Notes under the pieces: generated by a model | Databases searched by the model: none | Seen by the model: the letters and a program-made list of their open reading frames with translations, nothing else | Told to the model about the DNA's origin: nothing | Translations under genes and position numbers: made by a program | Assembly (NCBI GenBank): GCA_021738565.1 | Contig: JAIPBT010000035.1 | Coordinates: 1-45,725 of the forward strand | DNA length: 45,725 nucleotides | Source of the DNA: Bacteroidales bacterium | GTDB lineage: Bacteria > Bacteroidota > Bacteroidia > Bacteroidales > GCA-2748055 | Direction: 5' to 3' | Shown here: one piece after another, positions 9,095 through 18,345 of the stretch | How positions within the stretch are numbered: the stretch's first letter is position 1 | Layout: every line of letters starts with the position of its first letter

Positions 9095-10222
9095 TCAATT
9101 CAGTGCTTCGTCCAGTTCCACGATGAGGTCCTGGAAGCTCTCAATCCCAACGGACATCCTGATGAGTTCTTCTGATATTCCCTCTTTTTTCCGGCCTTCA
9201 ATGCCCAGGTGCCGGTGGGAAGTGTGTGCTGGTGAGCTTACTATTGTTTCAACACCACCCAGGCTCATAGAGGGAGTGATCAGTTTTAACTTCTTCTGAA
9301 ACGAAATGCTCTCCTGCTCTTTCAATTCAAATGACAGCATACCTCCAAATCCTTTCATCTGTTTCCTGGCAATGTGGTGTTCCGGATGCTCAGGAAGTCC
9401 GGGATAATTTACCTTTTTCACTTTCGGGTGCATGGCAAGGAACTCTGCGATTGACCGTGCATTGTTGTTGATCCGTTGAACCCTGACGTCCAATGTTTTA
9501 AGACTTCGTTCAATGAGGTACAGAGTGATGGCATTGAGACTTCCTCCCAGGTTTAATCCCGTTTTATGTATCTTTTCTATCAGGTCGGGATTTCCTGCAA
9601 CGGCCCCGGCACAAATGTCACTGTGTCCGCAGATATACTTGGTAGCACTGTGAATAACCAGATCAATTCCCAGTTTGGCCGGCTGTTGGTTGACCGGGCT
9701 GGCAAATGTATTGTCTATGACCGATATTATTCCGGATGATTTTGCTGCATCAGCAACCGCTTTTATGTCGGTTACATTCAGGAGTGGATTTGAAGGTGTT
9801 TCAATATAGACCATTTTTGTGTCCTTATTTGCGGCCTGCATGATCTCATTCACTGAATGTCCTTTTGCCACGGTAAATTTTATTCCCAGGCGCTGTAATT
9901 CTGAAAATACAAAATTGGACGTACCACCATACAGACCCTGCTGGAATACAATGTGATCGCCTGAACTGAGCAAAGCAAGGATGGTGGTCGAAATGGCGGC
10001 CATTCCGGAACTCAGGACCAGTGCTTTTTCTGTTTCTTCGAGTGCTGCTATTTTGGTGGCAACAGCACTTGCGTTGGGCGTATTCATATACCTGGGGTAT
10101 ACGGTGTCATCCCTGTCAATGAAAGCATAGGATGTTGAAGGGTAGATCGGGGATGAGACCCCCTTGTTTTCCTTGTCGGATATGGTGCCGGCATGTACAC
10201 ACCTTGTTGAAAATTCTTGCAT
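9095..10222 (-). CDS. Transsulfuration-family PLP enzyme (cystathionine gamma-synthase/lyase type)
   Basis: About 375 aa, the length typical of cystathionine gamma-synthase, beta-lyase, gamma-lyase and methionine gamma-lyase. The PLP lysine is in HSATKYICGHSD (about K195), preceded by VIDNTFASP, with the substrate-side motif YPRYMNTPN. Motifs seen by eye do not separate synthase from lyase. Start chosen at ATG 10222; another ATG at 10231 gives three more residues. It stops one base after the preceding plus-strand LRR gene ends (convergent). It complements metY by interconverting Cys and homocysteine. No riboswitch was recognised upstream, only 36 bp from the acyl-CoA ligase end, so it may be read through from that gene. 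Confidence 0.88.
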   Translation of the reverse strand: MQEFSTRCVHAGTISDKENKGVSSPIYPSTSYAFIDRDDTVYPRYMNTPNASAVATKIAALEETEKALVLSSGMAAISTTILALLSSGDHIVFQQGLYGGTSNFVFSELQRLGIKFTVAKGHSVNEIMQAANKDTKMVYIETPSNPLLNVTDIKAVADAAKSSGIISVIDNTFASPVNQQPAKLGIDLVIHSATKYICGHSDICAGAVAGNPDLIEKIHKTGLNLGGSLNAITLYLIERSLKTLDVRVQRINNNARSIAEFLAMHPKVKKVNYPGLPEHPEHHIARKQMKGFGGMLSFELKEQESISFQKKLKLITPSMSLGGVETIVSSPAHTSHRHLGIEGRKKEGISEELIRMSVGIESFQDLIVELDEALN

Positions 10223-10267
10223 AATAATCAATACCTGTTTATAATTTAAATGATCCGTTACCGGGGG

Positions 10268-12178
10268 TTACCTATCCAGCAGTTTCTTCATTTCCTCCCG
10301 GTTCTTCCTGTTTTTAATATCCTTTGATTCAGGAGTATACAGGAATTCAAGCAATGGGGTATAATGCTCGGTAACCTTTGGTCTTATGATTTTATATGTA
10401 GGATTCATTAATTTATTCTCGATCGTGAAACCATCAGAGAGGATACCGATGGTGGCAGGTATCCACCGTTGGGGAAAAAGGTTTCCATATTTGCCATTCA
10501 GCCGGTATTCCCTGATCTCACTATCTATAATTTTTATAGCAGCTTCAACAGCTTCGTCACCCGTGGGATCAATATTTCTTTCCTTAAGGAGCCTTACAAT
10601 TGCCTCCCTGTTTGGATGGATGAGGCATGTTGTATAGGGATCCTGGTTGTTATGAAGCAGGCACTGATCGATGTATTCAGACTGGTCTGTTATGGTTTCC
10701 TCGATACCTTCCGGACTGTATTTTTCTCCGTCGTCTGCGATAAGAAGGCTTTTGTAGCGTCCCAGGACATATAGAAAGCCATCTTTGTCCATGTATCCCA
10801 TATCGCCGGTATAAAGCCAACCATCTTTGATCGTTTCCCCGGTTGCTTCTTTGTTTTTCCAGTAGCCTTTCATGACGTTTTCTCCACGGATTACGATTTC
10901 ACCTTTTTGTCCGGTGGGGAGTTCATTCCCATCTGTATCGCAAATTTTGATCTCAAGATTCTCCGGTATGGAACCCGAGGAACCGAGCTTGTGATGGTCG
11001 GGTGCATTTATACTGATCATCGGACTGGACTCTGTAAGTCCGTAACCCTGGTACATGGGGATCCCAATGGCATAGAAAAAACGTTGAAGTTCTATATCAA
11101 GCAGAGCACCACCGCCAATAAAGAACTGCATGTTGCCACCGAGCGCGAGCCTGACTTTTTTAAATACCATGGCATCGAAGAGCGCGTACAAAGGTTTCAG
11201 AAGCATCTTCAGTCCTTTGCCTTTATTGTAGCCCAGTCCGTTGTAGGTATAACCTATCCGGAGTCCTGTTTTAAACAAACTGTGAACGACCTTCCCTTTT
11301 GATCGCACACCACTTTCTATATTGTCGCGAAAGTTCTTGGCTATGGTAGGAACGCTGAACATTACCTGAGGTTTTAGTTCCTGGATGTTCTTGAATATAT
11401 TCTTCCTTGTTTCGAAACTGGTTTTTCCCATTTCAAGGCATGCAAGACTGGCGCCTACGGCCATGAATGAAAACAAGCCTGCTGTATGCGCAAATGAATG
11501 ATCCCATGGAAGAAAAAGGAACAGCCTGTAATCCTCCGGAATTGTCATAACAGAAAGAGCTTGTTCCGTATTGGAAGTATAGTTTCGCTGGCTCAACATA
11601 ATTCCCTTTGGATCTGCAGTTGTCCCGGAGGTATAGCAAATGTTGGCAATATCGTCAGGTTCGACTGTTTCATAAATGCTTTTGAAAGCATCGAAGTCAT
11701 TTTTTATAAATTCCTCACCCATTTTCATGAGATCTCCCATGAAGATTTCATCAGGTTCATAGGAATCAACTGCATCCATAAGTATGACCTTCTTAATGTC
11801 CGGAAGCTGGTCTTTTATTGCCTTGATCTTGGGAAGCTGGCTTGCAGAAACAATGATCATACTCGATTCAGAATGCTTAATTCGAAAGATAAGATCGGTT
11901 GATTCGTTCAGCTGGATTGAAAGCGGAACGTCTATGGCTCCAATATAGAACATGCTCATTTCAGCAACCACCCAGTTGACACGGCCTTCTGCCAGCAGAG
12001 AAATCCTGTCTCCTTTTGACACACCCAGTTGGTGTAATCCGGCAGCAAACTGATGAACCAGGGTTCTCATTTCCCGGTATGATGTGGGTTGGAATGCACC
12101 GTCACGTTTTTCCCACACATAGGGATTTTCTGAAAATCTGTCCACATTTTCTTCGAAGAACTGAACGAGTGTTTTCAT
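10268..12178 (-). CDS. Long-chain fatty-acid--CoA ligase (AMP-forming)
   Basis: 636 aa. Activates long-chain fatty acids to acyl-CoA through an acyl-adenylate. The AMP-binding P-loop is CYTSGTTADPKGIML (about residues 182-196), the adenylate motif YQGYGLTESSP, and the hinge/lid motif YTGDMGYMDKDGFLYVLGRYKS. A long insert with RLALGGNMQFFIGGGALL is typical of Bacteroidota FadD-like (AMP-dependent synthetase) proteins. Full length with no missing motif. It precedes the transsulfuration gene on the same strand with a 45-bp gap, and follows purA in order but across about 140 bp containing an inverted repeat, so it probably has its own promoter. Confidence 0.9.
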   Translation of the reverse strand: MKTLVQFFEENVDRFSENPYVWEKRDGAFQPTSYREMRTLVHQFAAGLHQLGVSKGDRISLLAEGRVNWVVAEMSMFYIGAIDVPLSIQLNESTDLIFRIKHSESSMIIVSASQLPKIKAIKDQLPDIKKVILMDAVDSYEPDEIFMGDLMKMGEEFIKNDFDAFKSIYETVEPDDIANICYTSGTTADPKGIMLSQRNYTSNTEQALSVMTIPEDYRLFLFLPWDHSFAHTAGLFSFMAVGASLACLEMGKTSFETRKNIFKNIQELKPQVMFSVPTIAKNFRDNIESGVRSKGKVVHSLFKTGLRIGYTYNGLGYNKGKGLKMLLKPLYALFDAMVFKKVRLALGGNMQFFIGGGALLDIELQRFFYAIGIPMYQGYGLTESSPMISINAPDHHKLGSSGSIPENLEIKICDTDGNELPTGQKGEIVIRGENVMKGYWKNKEATGETIKDGWLYTGDMGYMDKDGFLYVLGRYKSLLIADDGEKYSPEGIEETITDQSEYIDQCLLHNNQDPYTTCLIHPNREAIVRLLKERNIDPTGDEAVEAAIKIIDSEIREYRLNGKYGNLFPQRWIPATIGILSDGFTIENKLMNPTYKIIRPKVTEHYTPLLEFLYTPESKDIKNRKNREEMKKLLDR

Positions 12179-12231
12179 GAGCTTTTGGTTTAATACATTA
12201 ATATTGTTACAGCAGAACCTGAAAGGATGCC

Positions 12232-12265
12232 GTTCGGATAATTCAGAACATTCGACCTTCCGAAC
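12232..12265. terminator. Inverted repeat between purA and the acyl-CoA ligase
   Basis: GTTCGGA (12232-12238) and TCCGAAC (12259-12265) form a perfect 7-bp stem with a 20-nt loop, downstream of purA on the minus strand. There is no U-tract directly after it in that direction, so a terminator role is tentative. Confidence 0.3.
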
Positions 12266-12318
12266 ATTTTTCTTTTCGGGATTTGAAGGTTCAATTTAGA
12301 AAAAAAAAGGAAATACAA

Positions 12319-13575
12319 CTAAAGTTCAATGATCTGTTCACGATCCGGACCCACTGAAACAAATTTGACCGGGACCTGTAGTTCTTTTTCAAGAAACTTT
12401 ATGTAATCTACCAGTTCAGGGGGAAATTGTTCTTTGTCCCGCACTCCGGTAAGGTTTGTGTTCCAACCGGGTAATTCTGTATATACCGGTTCAATAGAAA
12501 CATCCAGCGAATAGGGAAAACGGTCCGTCACTTCATCATTGACCTTATATGCAGTGGCAATTTTGATATTCTCAAATGAGTCAAGCACATCAGTTTTGGT
12601 CATGATCAATTGTGTAACCCCGTTGAGCATCATACTGTATTTAAGTGCAACAAGGTCCAGCCAGCCGCATCGCCTGGGTCTTCCTGTAGTGGATCCGAAC
12701 TCATTTCCGATATTCCTGAGGTTATCTCCATCCTCATTCAGCAATTCGGTAGGGAAGGGGCCACTGCCGACCCTCGTACAGTAAGCTTTGAAAATACCGT
12801 ATACTTCTCCGATCGCTGAGGGAGCTACTCCCATACCAGTGCAGGCTCCAGCACATATCGTATTCGAGGAAGTTACAAATGGATAGGACCCGAAATCGAT
12901 GTCCAGCAAAGTCCCTTGTGCCCCTTCGGCAAGGATTTTCTTGTCCTGTTCCATAAGATCATACAAAATGAATTCACTGTCAACAAGCTGGAAGCGTTTA
13001 ATGGTTTCTATACCTTCAAAGAACTGTTTTTCATCATCAAGACTGTAATCGTAATCATACAATTTCAGAAGGTTGAAATGTTTGTTTTTTAGTGCTTCAT
13101 ATTTGTCATTGAAATTATAAGCGATGTCGCCGATCCGCAATCCATTCCTTCCAGTTTTATCCATGTAGGTTGGTCCGATCCCTTTCAGTGTAGAACCGAT
13201 TTTTGATTTTCCTTTTGCCGATTCTGATGCAGCATCCAGTATGCGGTGTGTAGGCAGGATAATATGAGCTTTTGTGCTGATAACCAGCTTACTGGTTATA
13301 TCAACGCCCATTTTCTCAATGGATTCCACCTCGCGTTTGAATACAATGGGGTCAATAACAACACCGTTTGTTATGATATTCAAAGTTTCGTCACGGAATA
13401 TTCCGCTGGGAATGTTGTGCAGGATGTGTTTGATGTTGTTGAATTCCAGCGTATGGCCGGCATTTGGACCACCCTGAAACCTTGTAATTACATCATACCT
13501 CGGAGTAAGAACATCAACGACTTTCCCTTTACCTTCATCTCCCCACTGGAGACCTAAAAGAACATCGATTTTCAT
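12319..13575 (-). CDS. purA: Adenylosuccinate synthetase
   Basis: 418 aa, normal length. Catalyses the GTP-dependent first step from IMP to AMP. Visible motifs are the N-terminal QWGDEGKGKVVD (Asp/Lys catalytic and GTP loop), GGPNAGHT, the IMP region SNTICAGACTGMG, GSGPFPTE and TGRPRRCGWLD, and the C-terminal TKTDVLDSF and SVGPDREQ. It follows the Fur-family regulator by about 20 bp on the same strand, so the two are likely co-transcribed, with the relA-like gene upstream in the same direction. Confidence 0.97.
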   Translation of the reverse strand: MKIDVLLGLQWGDEGKGKVVDVLTPRYDVITRFQGGPNAGHTLEFNNIKHILHNIPSGIFRDETLNIITNGVVIDPIVFKREVESIEKMGVDITSKLVISTKAHIILPTHRILDAASESAKGKSKIGSTLKGIGPTYMDKTGRNGLRIGDIAYNFNDKYEALKNKHFNLLKLYDYDYSLDDEKQFFEGIETIKRFQLVDSEFILYDLMEQDKKILAEGAQGTLLDIDFGSYPFVTSSNTICAGACTGMGVAPSAIGEVYGIFKAYCTRVGSGPFPTELLNEDGDNLRNIGNEFGSTTGRPRRCGWLDLVALKYSMMLNGVTQLIMTKTDVLDSFENIKIATAYKVNDEVTDRFPYSLDVSIEPVYTELPGWNTNLTGVRDKEQFPPELVDYIKFLEKELQVPVKFVSVGPDREQIIEL

Positions 13576-13595
13576 TAGAAAATAATTATATTGAT

Positions 13596-14051
13596 TTATT
13601 TGTCATTCCCTTCGGCCTCATTCTTTCTGCCGTAAATGTATAAGGAATGGTGACTGGGATGAAAATTATTCAAATCACATGCAGTTTTAATGATTTCATC
13701 GATCCTGGGATCACAGAACTCTATTACATTTCCTGTTTCAAGATCAATAAGGTGATCATGCTGCATACACTGGTATGCCTTCTCAAACTGGGCAATATTT
13801 TTTCCAAACTGGTGTTTTACGACAAGGTTGCAGTCAAGCAGCAATTCAATTGTATTGTATAGTGTAGCCCTGCTCACCCTGTAATTCTTGTTTTTCATGA
13901 ATATATACAATGACTCTATATCGAAATGCCCTTCCCTTGAATATATCTCGTCGAGTATTGCATATCTTTCAGGAGTTTTCCGGTGTCCTTTTCTTTCCAG
14001 ATACTCAGTAAATATTTGCTTTACCGTTTCCCTTGTATTGTCAGCGCCCAT
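13596..14051 (-). CDS. Fur-family metalloregulator
   Basis: 151 aa. A winged-helix DNA-binding domain shows the recognition-helix region [18 protein letters not shown] (about residues 56-73) and the start [16 protein letters not shown]. The dimer/metal domain contains [13 protein letters not shown], the HHDHLxC-like metal site of Fur, and later DPRIDE and HHSLYIYG. The CxxC structural zinc pairs of classical Fur are not obvious, as in many Bacteroidota members of this family. Metal specificity (Fe, Zn, or peroxide sensing as in PerR) cannot be decided. It lies between relA/spoT-like and purA in a minus-strand run; small gaps suggest one transcript. Confidence 0.88.
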   Translation of the reverse strand: MGADNTRETVKQIFTEYLERKGHRKTPERYAILDEIYSREGHFDIESLYIFMKNKNYRVSRATLYNTIELLLDCNLVVKHQFGKNIAQFEKAYQCMQHDHLIDLETGNVIEFCDPRIDEIIKTACDLNNFHPSHHSLYIYGRKNEAEGNDK

Positions 14052-14126
14052 AATTAGTCTAAGTAAAAATTACATGACGAATATACTAATCTTTTTTCTT
14101 TTTTGACCAAATGGATTGCCCAAACT

Positions 14127-16367
14127 TTATTGATCCATTATTTCCACACGATGCACTGATTCAACGCCTTTAAGTTTTACCAGATTCATGATCAGATTAT
14201 TCAGATCATTGGTATTGTGAACATAAAGATCAATGGTTCCGTCGTATATACCGTCATGTCCGTGGAGATTGATGGTACGCATTGAGATATTGAATTCCTG
14301 TGCTATTGTATGTGTAATGGAATTATAGACCCCAAAGCGGTCCCAGCCGCTGAGGTGTATTCTGGCAAGATAGGACAAAACCTTGTGTGTTGTCCATTGT
14401 ACTTCAACAAGGTTCTCGCCCTGGGATGACATGATCTTTATTGCATCAGAGCAATCCGACCGGTGAACAACGATGGAGCTGTCTTCCTGTCTTTCCCCAA
14501 TTACCTCATCTCCGGGGATCGGGTTACAGCATGGAGCCAGTTCGTATGGTTTGTTGCTTTCATCGATATTCTCTTTTAGCAGAAGTCTGCCTTTTTCATC
14601 ATAGCTATCTCCCTCTGCCCTCTGTTTGACGGTGGGTCTTCCCAGTGAAAGGTCCCACACCCTGACCCATTTATTTTTTGTGTTTTTACTGAGTATGGCT
14701 TTAAGGTTATCGAGGGACACCATGCCTGTTCCGATCTTGGAATACAGCTGGTCCTTATTCGCAGCCTCGTAAGCTGGAAGCAGTTTTTTCATTACCCGGC
14801 TGCTGGGGGTAAGGTTCAGTTTTTTCAGATGGTCTTCCAACATCTTTTTCCCTATCTCGATCCGGTCTTTTTTTTCTGCCTTTAAGGCTGTTTTAATGGC
14901 AGATCTTCCCTTTACTGTACTAACGTAGTTGTTCCAGTCTACAGATGGCCTTTGTCCTTCAGCAGTAAGTATTTCAATCTGGTCGCCACTGGAAAGTTTG
15001 GTGTTGATAGGCACCAGTTTGTGGTTGATCTTTGCGCCAATGGCCTTGTTTCCTATTTCCGAGTGTATCTCATAGGCAAAGTCCAGTGCCGTGGCCCCAA
15101 TTGGTAATGTTTTGATGTGTCCCTTTGGGGTGAATACTATGATTTCCGATGCAAAAAGGTTGAGTTTGAATTCATCCAGGAATTCGAGTGCATCAGAATT
15201 TGGTTGTTCCAGCATATCCCGGATCTTTTTGATCCATTTGTCAAGTTCAGAGTCCTGGCTTCCTGCTTCCTTGTATTTCCAGTGTGCAGCAAATCCCCTT
15301 TCAGCAATTGCATCCATACGCAATGACCTGATCTGTATCTCCATCCACTTCCCGTCAGGTCCCATTACGGTTGTATGCAATGCCTCATAGCCATTGGCTT
15401 TTGGAGTGGAAACCCAGTCGCGGATCCTGTCTGGTTTCGGAGGATAAATATCTGTGATGGTGGAATAGATGTCCCAGCACTGCGCTTTTTCCGGAATATC
15501 ATGTTTTGGTTCAAAAACGATCCTTATGGCAAACAGGTCATAGATCTCCTCGAAGGAAACATTTTTCTGATGCATCTTCTGGTAGATGGAATATATTGAT
15601 TTGGGCCTGCCTGATATTGTGAATTTAAAACCTGCATGATCAAGACGTTTTATGATCGGCACGGAAAAATCATTAATGAGGTTGATCCTCCTTTCTTCTG
15701 TTAATTTTATTTTTTCCTCAATTTCATAAAATATATCGGGATACCTGTGCTTCAGGCTCAGGTCTTCCATCTCTGATTTTATGTTATAGAGACCAAGTCT
15801 GTGAGCAAGGGGGGCAAAAAGATAGATGGTTTCACCGGCAATTTTAACCTGCTTCTTTTGCGGAAGCGAGCCCAGTGTCCGCATGTTGTGTAATCTGTCA
15901 GCCAGTTTAATAATGATCACCCTGACATCGTTCGACAGCGTTAAAAGCATTTTTCGGAAATTTTCTGCCTGGAGGGAACTGGATTCCTTGTCGAATACAC
16001 CTGAAATTTTGGTTAAACCGTCAACAATAGAGGCAACCTTCTTCCCGAAGGCATTTTCTATGTTTTCAATGGTAAGTTCAGTATCCTCCACCACATCATG
16101 CAGGATTGCACTGACGGTTGATGTAACACCAAGTCCGATTTCTTCACTTACAATACGCGCAACGGCAAGCGGGTGCATGATGAACGGTTCCCCGGATTTT
16201 CTTCGCATACCCTTGTGGGCCTCGTCTGCCATCTTGAAGGCCTTCCTGATAAGTTGATGGTCTTTTTGACTGCGGCAATGGCTGCAATTCCGGATGATGG
16301 CTTCCAATTCCTCCTGGATCCTGATTTTTTCCTCTTCTATTGCAATTTTTTCCCCCATATTTCTCAA
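14127..16367 (-). CDS. RelA/SpoT-type (p)ppGpp synthetase/hydrolase
   Basis: 746 aa. Domains in order: an HD hydrolase with MHPLAVARI and LHDVVEDTE (His90-Asp91, Glu94-Asp95), so hydrolase residues are intact; the synthetase domain with RPKSIYSIYQKM, YDLFAIRIVF, NGYEALHTTVMG and MEIQIRSLRMDAIAERGFAAHWKYKE; the TGS domain beginning IIVFTPKGHIKTLP; a conserved-cysteine region (ELAPCCNPIPGDEVIG); and a C-terminal ACT domain (INLHGHDGIYDGTIDLYVH). This is a bifunctional Rel-type enzyme for the stringent response. The start may be ATG 16367 or 16358. A MITE copy lies between it and the upstream divergent-in-order T9SS gene, ending about 80 bp from the start, and could affect its promoter. Confidence 0.93.
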   Translation of the reverse strand: MRNMGEKIAIEEEKIRIQEELEAIIRNCSHCRSQKDHQLIRKAFKMADEAHKGMRRKSGEPFIMHPLAVARIVSEEIGLGVTSTVSAILHDVVEDTELTIENIENAFGKKVASIVDGLTKISGVFDKESSSLQAENFRKMLLTLSNDVRVIIIKLADRLHNMRTLGSLPQKKQVKIAGETIYLFAPLAHRLGLYNIKSEMEDLSLKHRYPDIFYEIEEKIKLTEERRINLINDFSVPIIKRLDHAGFKFTISGRPKSIYSIYQKMHQKNVSFEEIYDLFAIRIVFEPKHDIPEKAQCWDIYSTITDIYPPKPDRIRDWVSTPKANGYEALHTTVMGPDGKWMEIQIRSLRMDAIAERGFAAHWKYKEAGSQDSELDKWIKKIRDMLEQPNSDALEFLDEFKLNLFASEIIVFTPKGHIKTLPIGATALDFAYEIHSEIGNKAIGAKINHKLVPINTKLSSGDQIEILTAEGQRPSVDWNNYVSTVKGRSAIKTALKAEKKDRIEIGKKMLEDHLKKLNLTPSSRVMKKLLPAYEAANKDQLYSKIGTGMVSLDNLKAILSKNTKNKWVRVWDLSLGRPTVKQRAEGDSYDEKGRLLLKENIDESNKPYELAPCCNPIPGDEVIGERQEDSSIVVHRSDCSDAIKIMSSQGENLVEVQWTTHKVLSYLARIHLSGWDRFGVYNSITHTIAQEFNISMRTINLHGHDGIYDGTIDLYVHNTNDLNNLIMNLVKLKGVESVHRVEIMDQ

Positions 16368-16448
16368 TCAAGATATAATACGAATCCTGTTTTACAAAAT
16401 TAGATAATAATCAGCAGAATAATAGCATATCGGGGAAAACATTAAGGA

Positions 16449-16595
16449 GTGTCTGTCCTTAAAGTCCGATAGCTGCATTGCTGCAAAAATCATAAATCCT
16501 CGAATCCGTCCGTCGGCGGATACTGCGGTTTAAGATTTTTGCGCGCTTTGCTCTCGAACTTTATGATCCAGCCACCTGACTTTATTGACAAGCAC
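16449..16595 (+). mobile_element. GTGTC MITE family copy 2 (stop-codon insertion)
   Basis: A 147-bp element from GTGTCTGTCC to TTGACAAGCAC with perfect 6-bp flanks TAAGGA (16443-16448 and 16596-16601). On the minus strand the target is the end of the T9SS gene: codon CCT then TA from the duplication and G from the element, giving stop TAG. The far duplicate reads TCCTTAATG, so the ancestral stop was TAA and the protein end is unchanged. Confidence 0.88.
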
Positions 16596-18109
16596 TAAGG
16601 AATAATAAGTACTACATTACCGGTTCTTACTTTTCTGACACCATTATAGGACATAAATTCGATGTGGTAGACATAGATTCCTTCCGGGGCCCGTGATTTA
16701 CCATTAACAGAGCCATCCCATCCTTCCAACGGGTTGACCGAATAAAAAAGCATTTTTCCTGATCTGTCAAATATGAACATTTTGTAGTCCTTTGGTTTGA
16801 AATCAATGATCGGGGCAAACCTCTCATTCAGATCATCGCCATTGGGAGTAAAGGCATTGGGAAGAATGATGTCGGTTTCGACCTGGACCCTTATCTGGTT
16901 TGATTTGCTGACACCACGAACTCCATATGGATTGACATCTGCTTCGATGGCTTCAATGTAATATCTGATTTCACCTTCCATGTTTTGCTGTCCAATGGGT
17001 GCAATATTTTCGGAGAAAGCAACTGTTTCCTGTCGGATTGAACTGATCAGATCAAATTCACCATACTCATTTTGCCTGTATATTCTGTATTCTCCGATAC
17101 CACCATAAAAACCAACGTAAGGATTCCACTGGAGATGAACGATATCTGAATTGTTCTCATCAAGCTGACCGCGCAGCAGGATGTTGTTCCCGAAATTTGA
17201 AGTGGCAACCGGCTGGGAACAGCTGTTCAAAGCCTCGACCCTGTAATAGAAATAATTTCCCTGGGTAAAAATGTCGTCATAGAAAACAAAGGTCGGTTCA
17301 TCTACATCATAAAGTGTATGCACCGGTGTGAAATTCGCCTCGGTGGATCTTGCCTTCGTAAGCCTGAAATCCCTTATTTTACCTGAAACATCGGCTGTAA
17401 CTGATATTTCCGCCGTATTGTCGTCAAGAATGGTTACAAAATCAATATTCACAAATGAAGGAGGGGCAGGCATGTATGTAAAATAGACTTCCCTGTTGGA
17501 AGTGGATGTTGTATTTTGATTATCAAATGCTTCGATCACATATTGATAGGTTTTGTTTTCTTCAATATTGTAACGGACAATTTCAGTATTTTTAGTGTTT
17601 ACTTCATAGATGATGCTGAAATCATTGTTTTCAATTTTTTCATAAATCCTGTAGCCTGCGAGCTTACTGCCCCATCCAATGTACGGTTCCCATTCCAGTG
17701 TCAGGGTACTTAGGCATGAGTCATAAGCTATCGATAGTTCCACAGGTTTGTGATAGTCTCCGCTCAGCAGGCTCTCATTTCCTGATTTTAATGCTGTAAT
17801 GGTATATATGTAATTCGCATTTTCACCTCCTGAATGCGAATAATAAAGGGAATCTCCGGGTACGGTTCCCAGCAGGATCCCTGTAACCGGATAAGTTGTT
17901 GTATCGACATTGTAGATATTGTAAGCCTGGATATCCGGTGTGGAACTTGCCTGCCAGTGAATAATGGTCAGTCCGCTGACAGAATCAATGGAAGTGTATA
18001 TGATTTTTGGTTTCTCAGGTTTGTCATCCTGTGCGTACAAAGCGACATTGAAGCAAGATAAGAGCAAAATCAATGTTATTTTAATAAACCGGTTAAAAGT
18101 ACTTCCCAT
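16595..18109 (-). CDS. Secreted fibronectin-like protein with gliding-motility (T9SS) C-terminal domain
   Basis: About 504 aa from ATG 18109; an upstream frame to 18154 lacks a sensible signal. The signal peptide FIKITLILLLSCFNVALYAQ gives Sec export. The body contains several fibronectin-III-like beta repeats (DIQAYNIYNVDTT, AGYRIYEKIENN, GEYRIYRQNEYGEF). The C-terminal domain LPNAFTPNGDDLNERF...FIFDRSGKMLFYS...EGWDGSVNGK...EGIYVYHIEF is the gliding-motility-associated sorting domain, exported across the outer membrane by type IX secretion and characteristic of Bacteroidota. The ligand or role is unknown; likely a surface adhesin-like protein. Its stop codon was rebuilt by the MITE at 16449-16595. 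Confidence 0.85.
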   Translation of the reverse strand: MGSTFNRFIKITLILLLSCFNVALYAQDDKPEKPKIIYTSIDSVSGLTIIHWQASSTPDIQAYNIYNVDTTTYPVTGILLGTVPGDSLYYSHSGGENANYIYTITALKSGNESLLSGDYHKPVELSIAYDSCLSTLTLEWEPYIGWGSKLAGYRIYEKIENNDFSIIYEVNTKNTEIVRYNIEENKTYQYVIEAFDNQNTTSTSNREVYFTYMPAPPSFVNIDFVTILDDNTAEISVTADVSGKIRDFRLTKARSTEANFTPVHTLYDVDEPTFVFYDDIFTQGNYFYYRVEALNSCSQPVATSNFGNNILLRGQLDENNSDIVHLQWNPYVGFYGGIGEYRIYRQNEYGEFDLISSIRQETVAFSENIAPIGQQNMEGEIRYYIEAIEADVNPYGVRGVSKSNQIRVQVETDIILPNAFTPNGDDLNERFAPIIDFKPKDYKMFIFDRSGKMLFYSVNPLEGWDGSVNGKSRAPEGIYVYHIEFMSYNGVRKVRTGNVVLIIP

Positions 18110-18176
18110 GCGTGTACAAGATGACATCATTAACGTATTTATACGAAAAACCATGCCAAAAGGTTTAAAAAAATAA

Positions 18177-18252
18177 TTTAATTACGAATTACGAACCGAT
18201 TCGCCGCGGCGAAGAGCTCATGAGGCTGAAAGCCGAATAATTACGAATTATC
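18177..18252. repeat. AATTACGAATTA-flanked palindromic repeat
   Basis: The word AATTACGAATTA occurs at both ends of this stretch. Between them lies the perfect 14-bp palindrome TTCGCCGCGGCGAA (18200-18213) and a smaller GGCT-GAA-AGCC hairpin. It sits in the gap between the T9SS protein start and the ClC gene, so it is shared upstream DNA of divergent genes. It is probably a dispersed intergenic repeat. Confidence 0.55.
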
Positions 18253-18345
18253 CCTCCGGTGCAGTTAGCAGCTTTTATCTTTAATTTATTTAAATTACAT
18301 GCCTGGAGGGAAAAATTATTGTCTATATATTACTTTTATGCTTCG

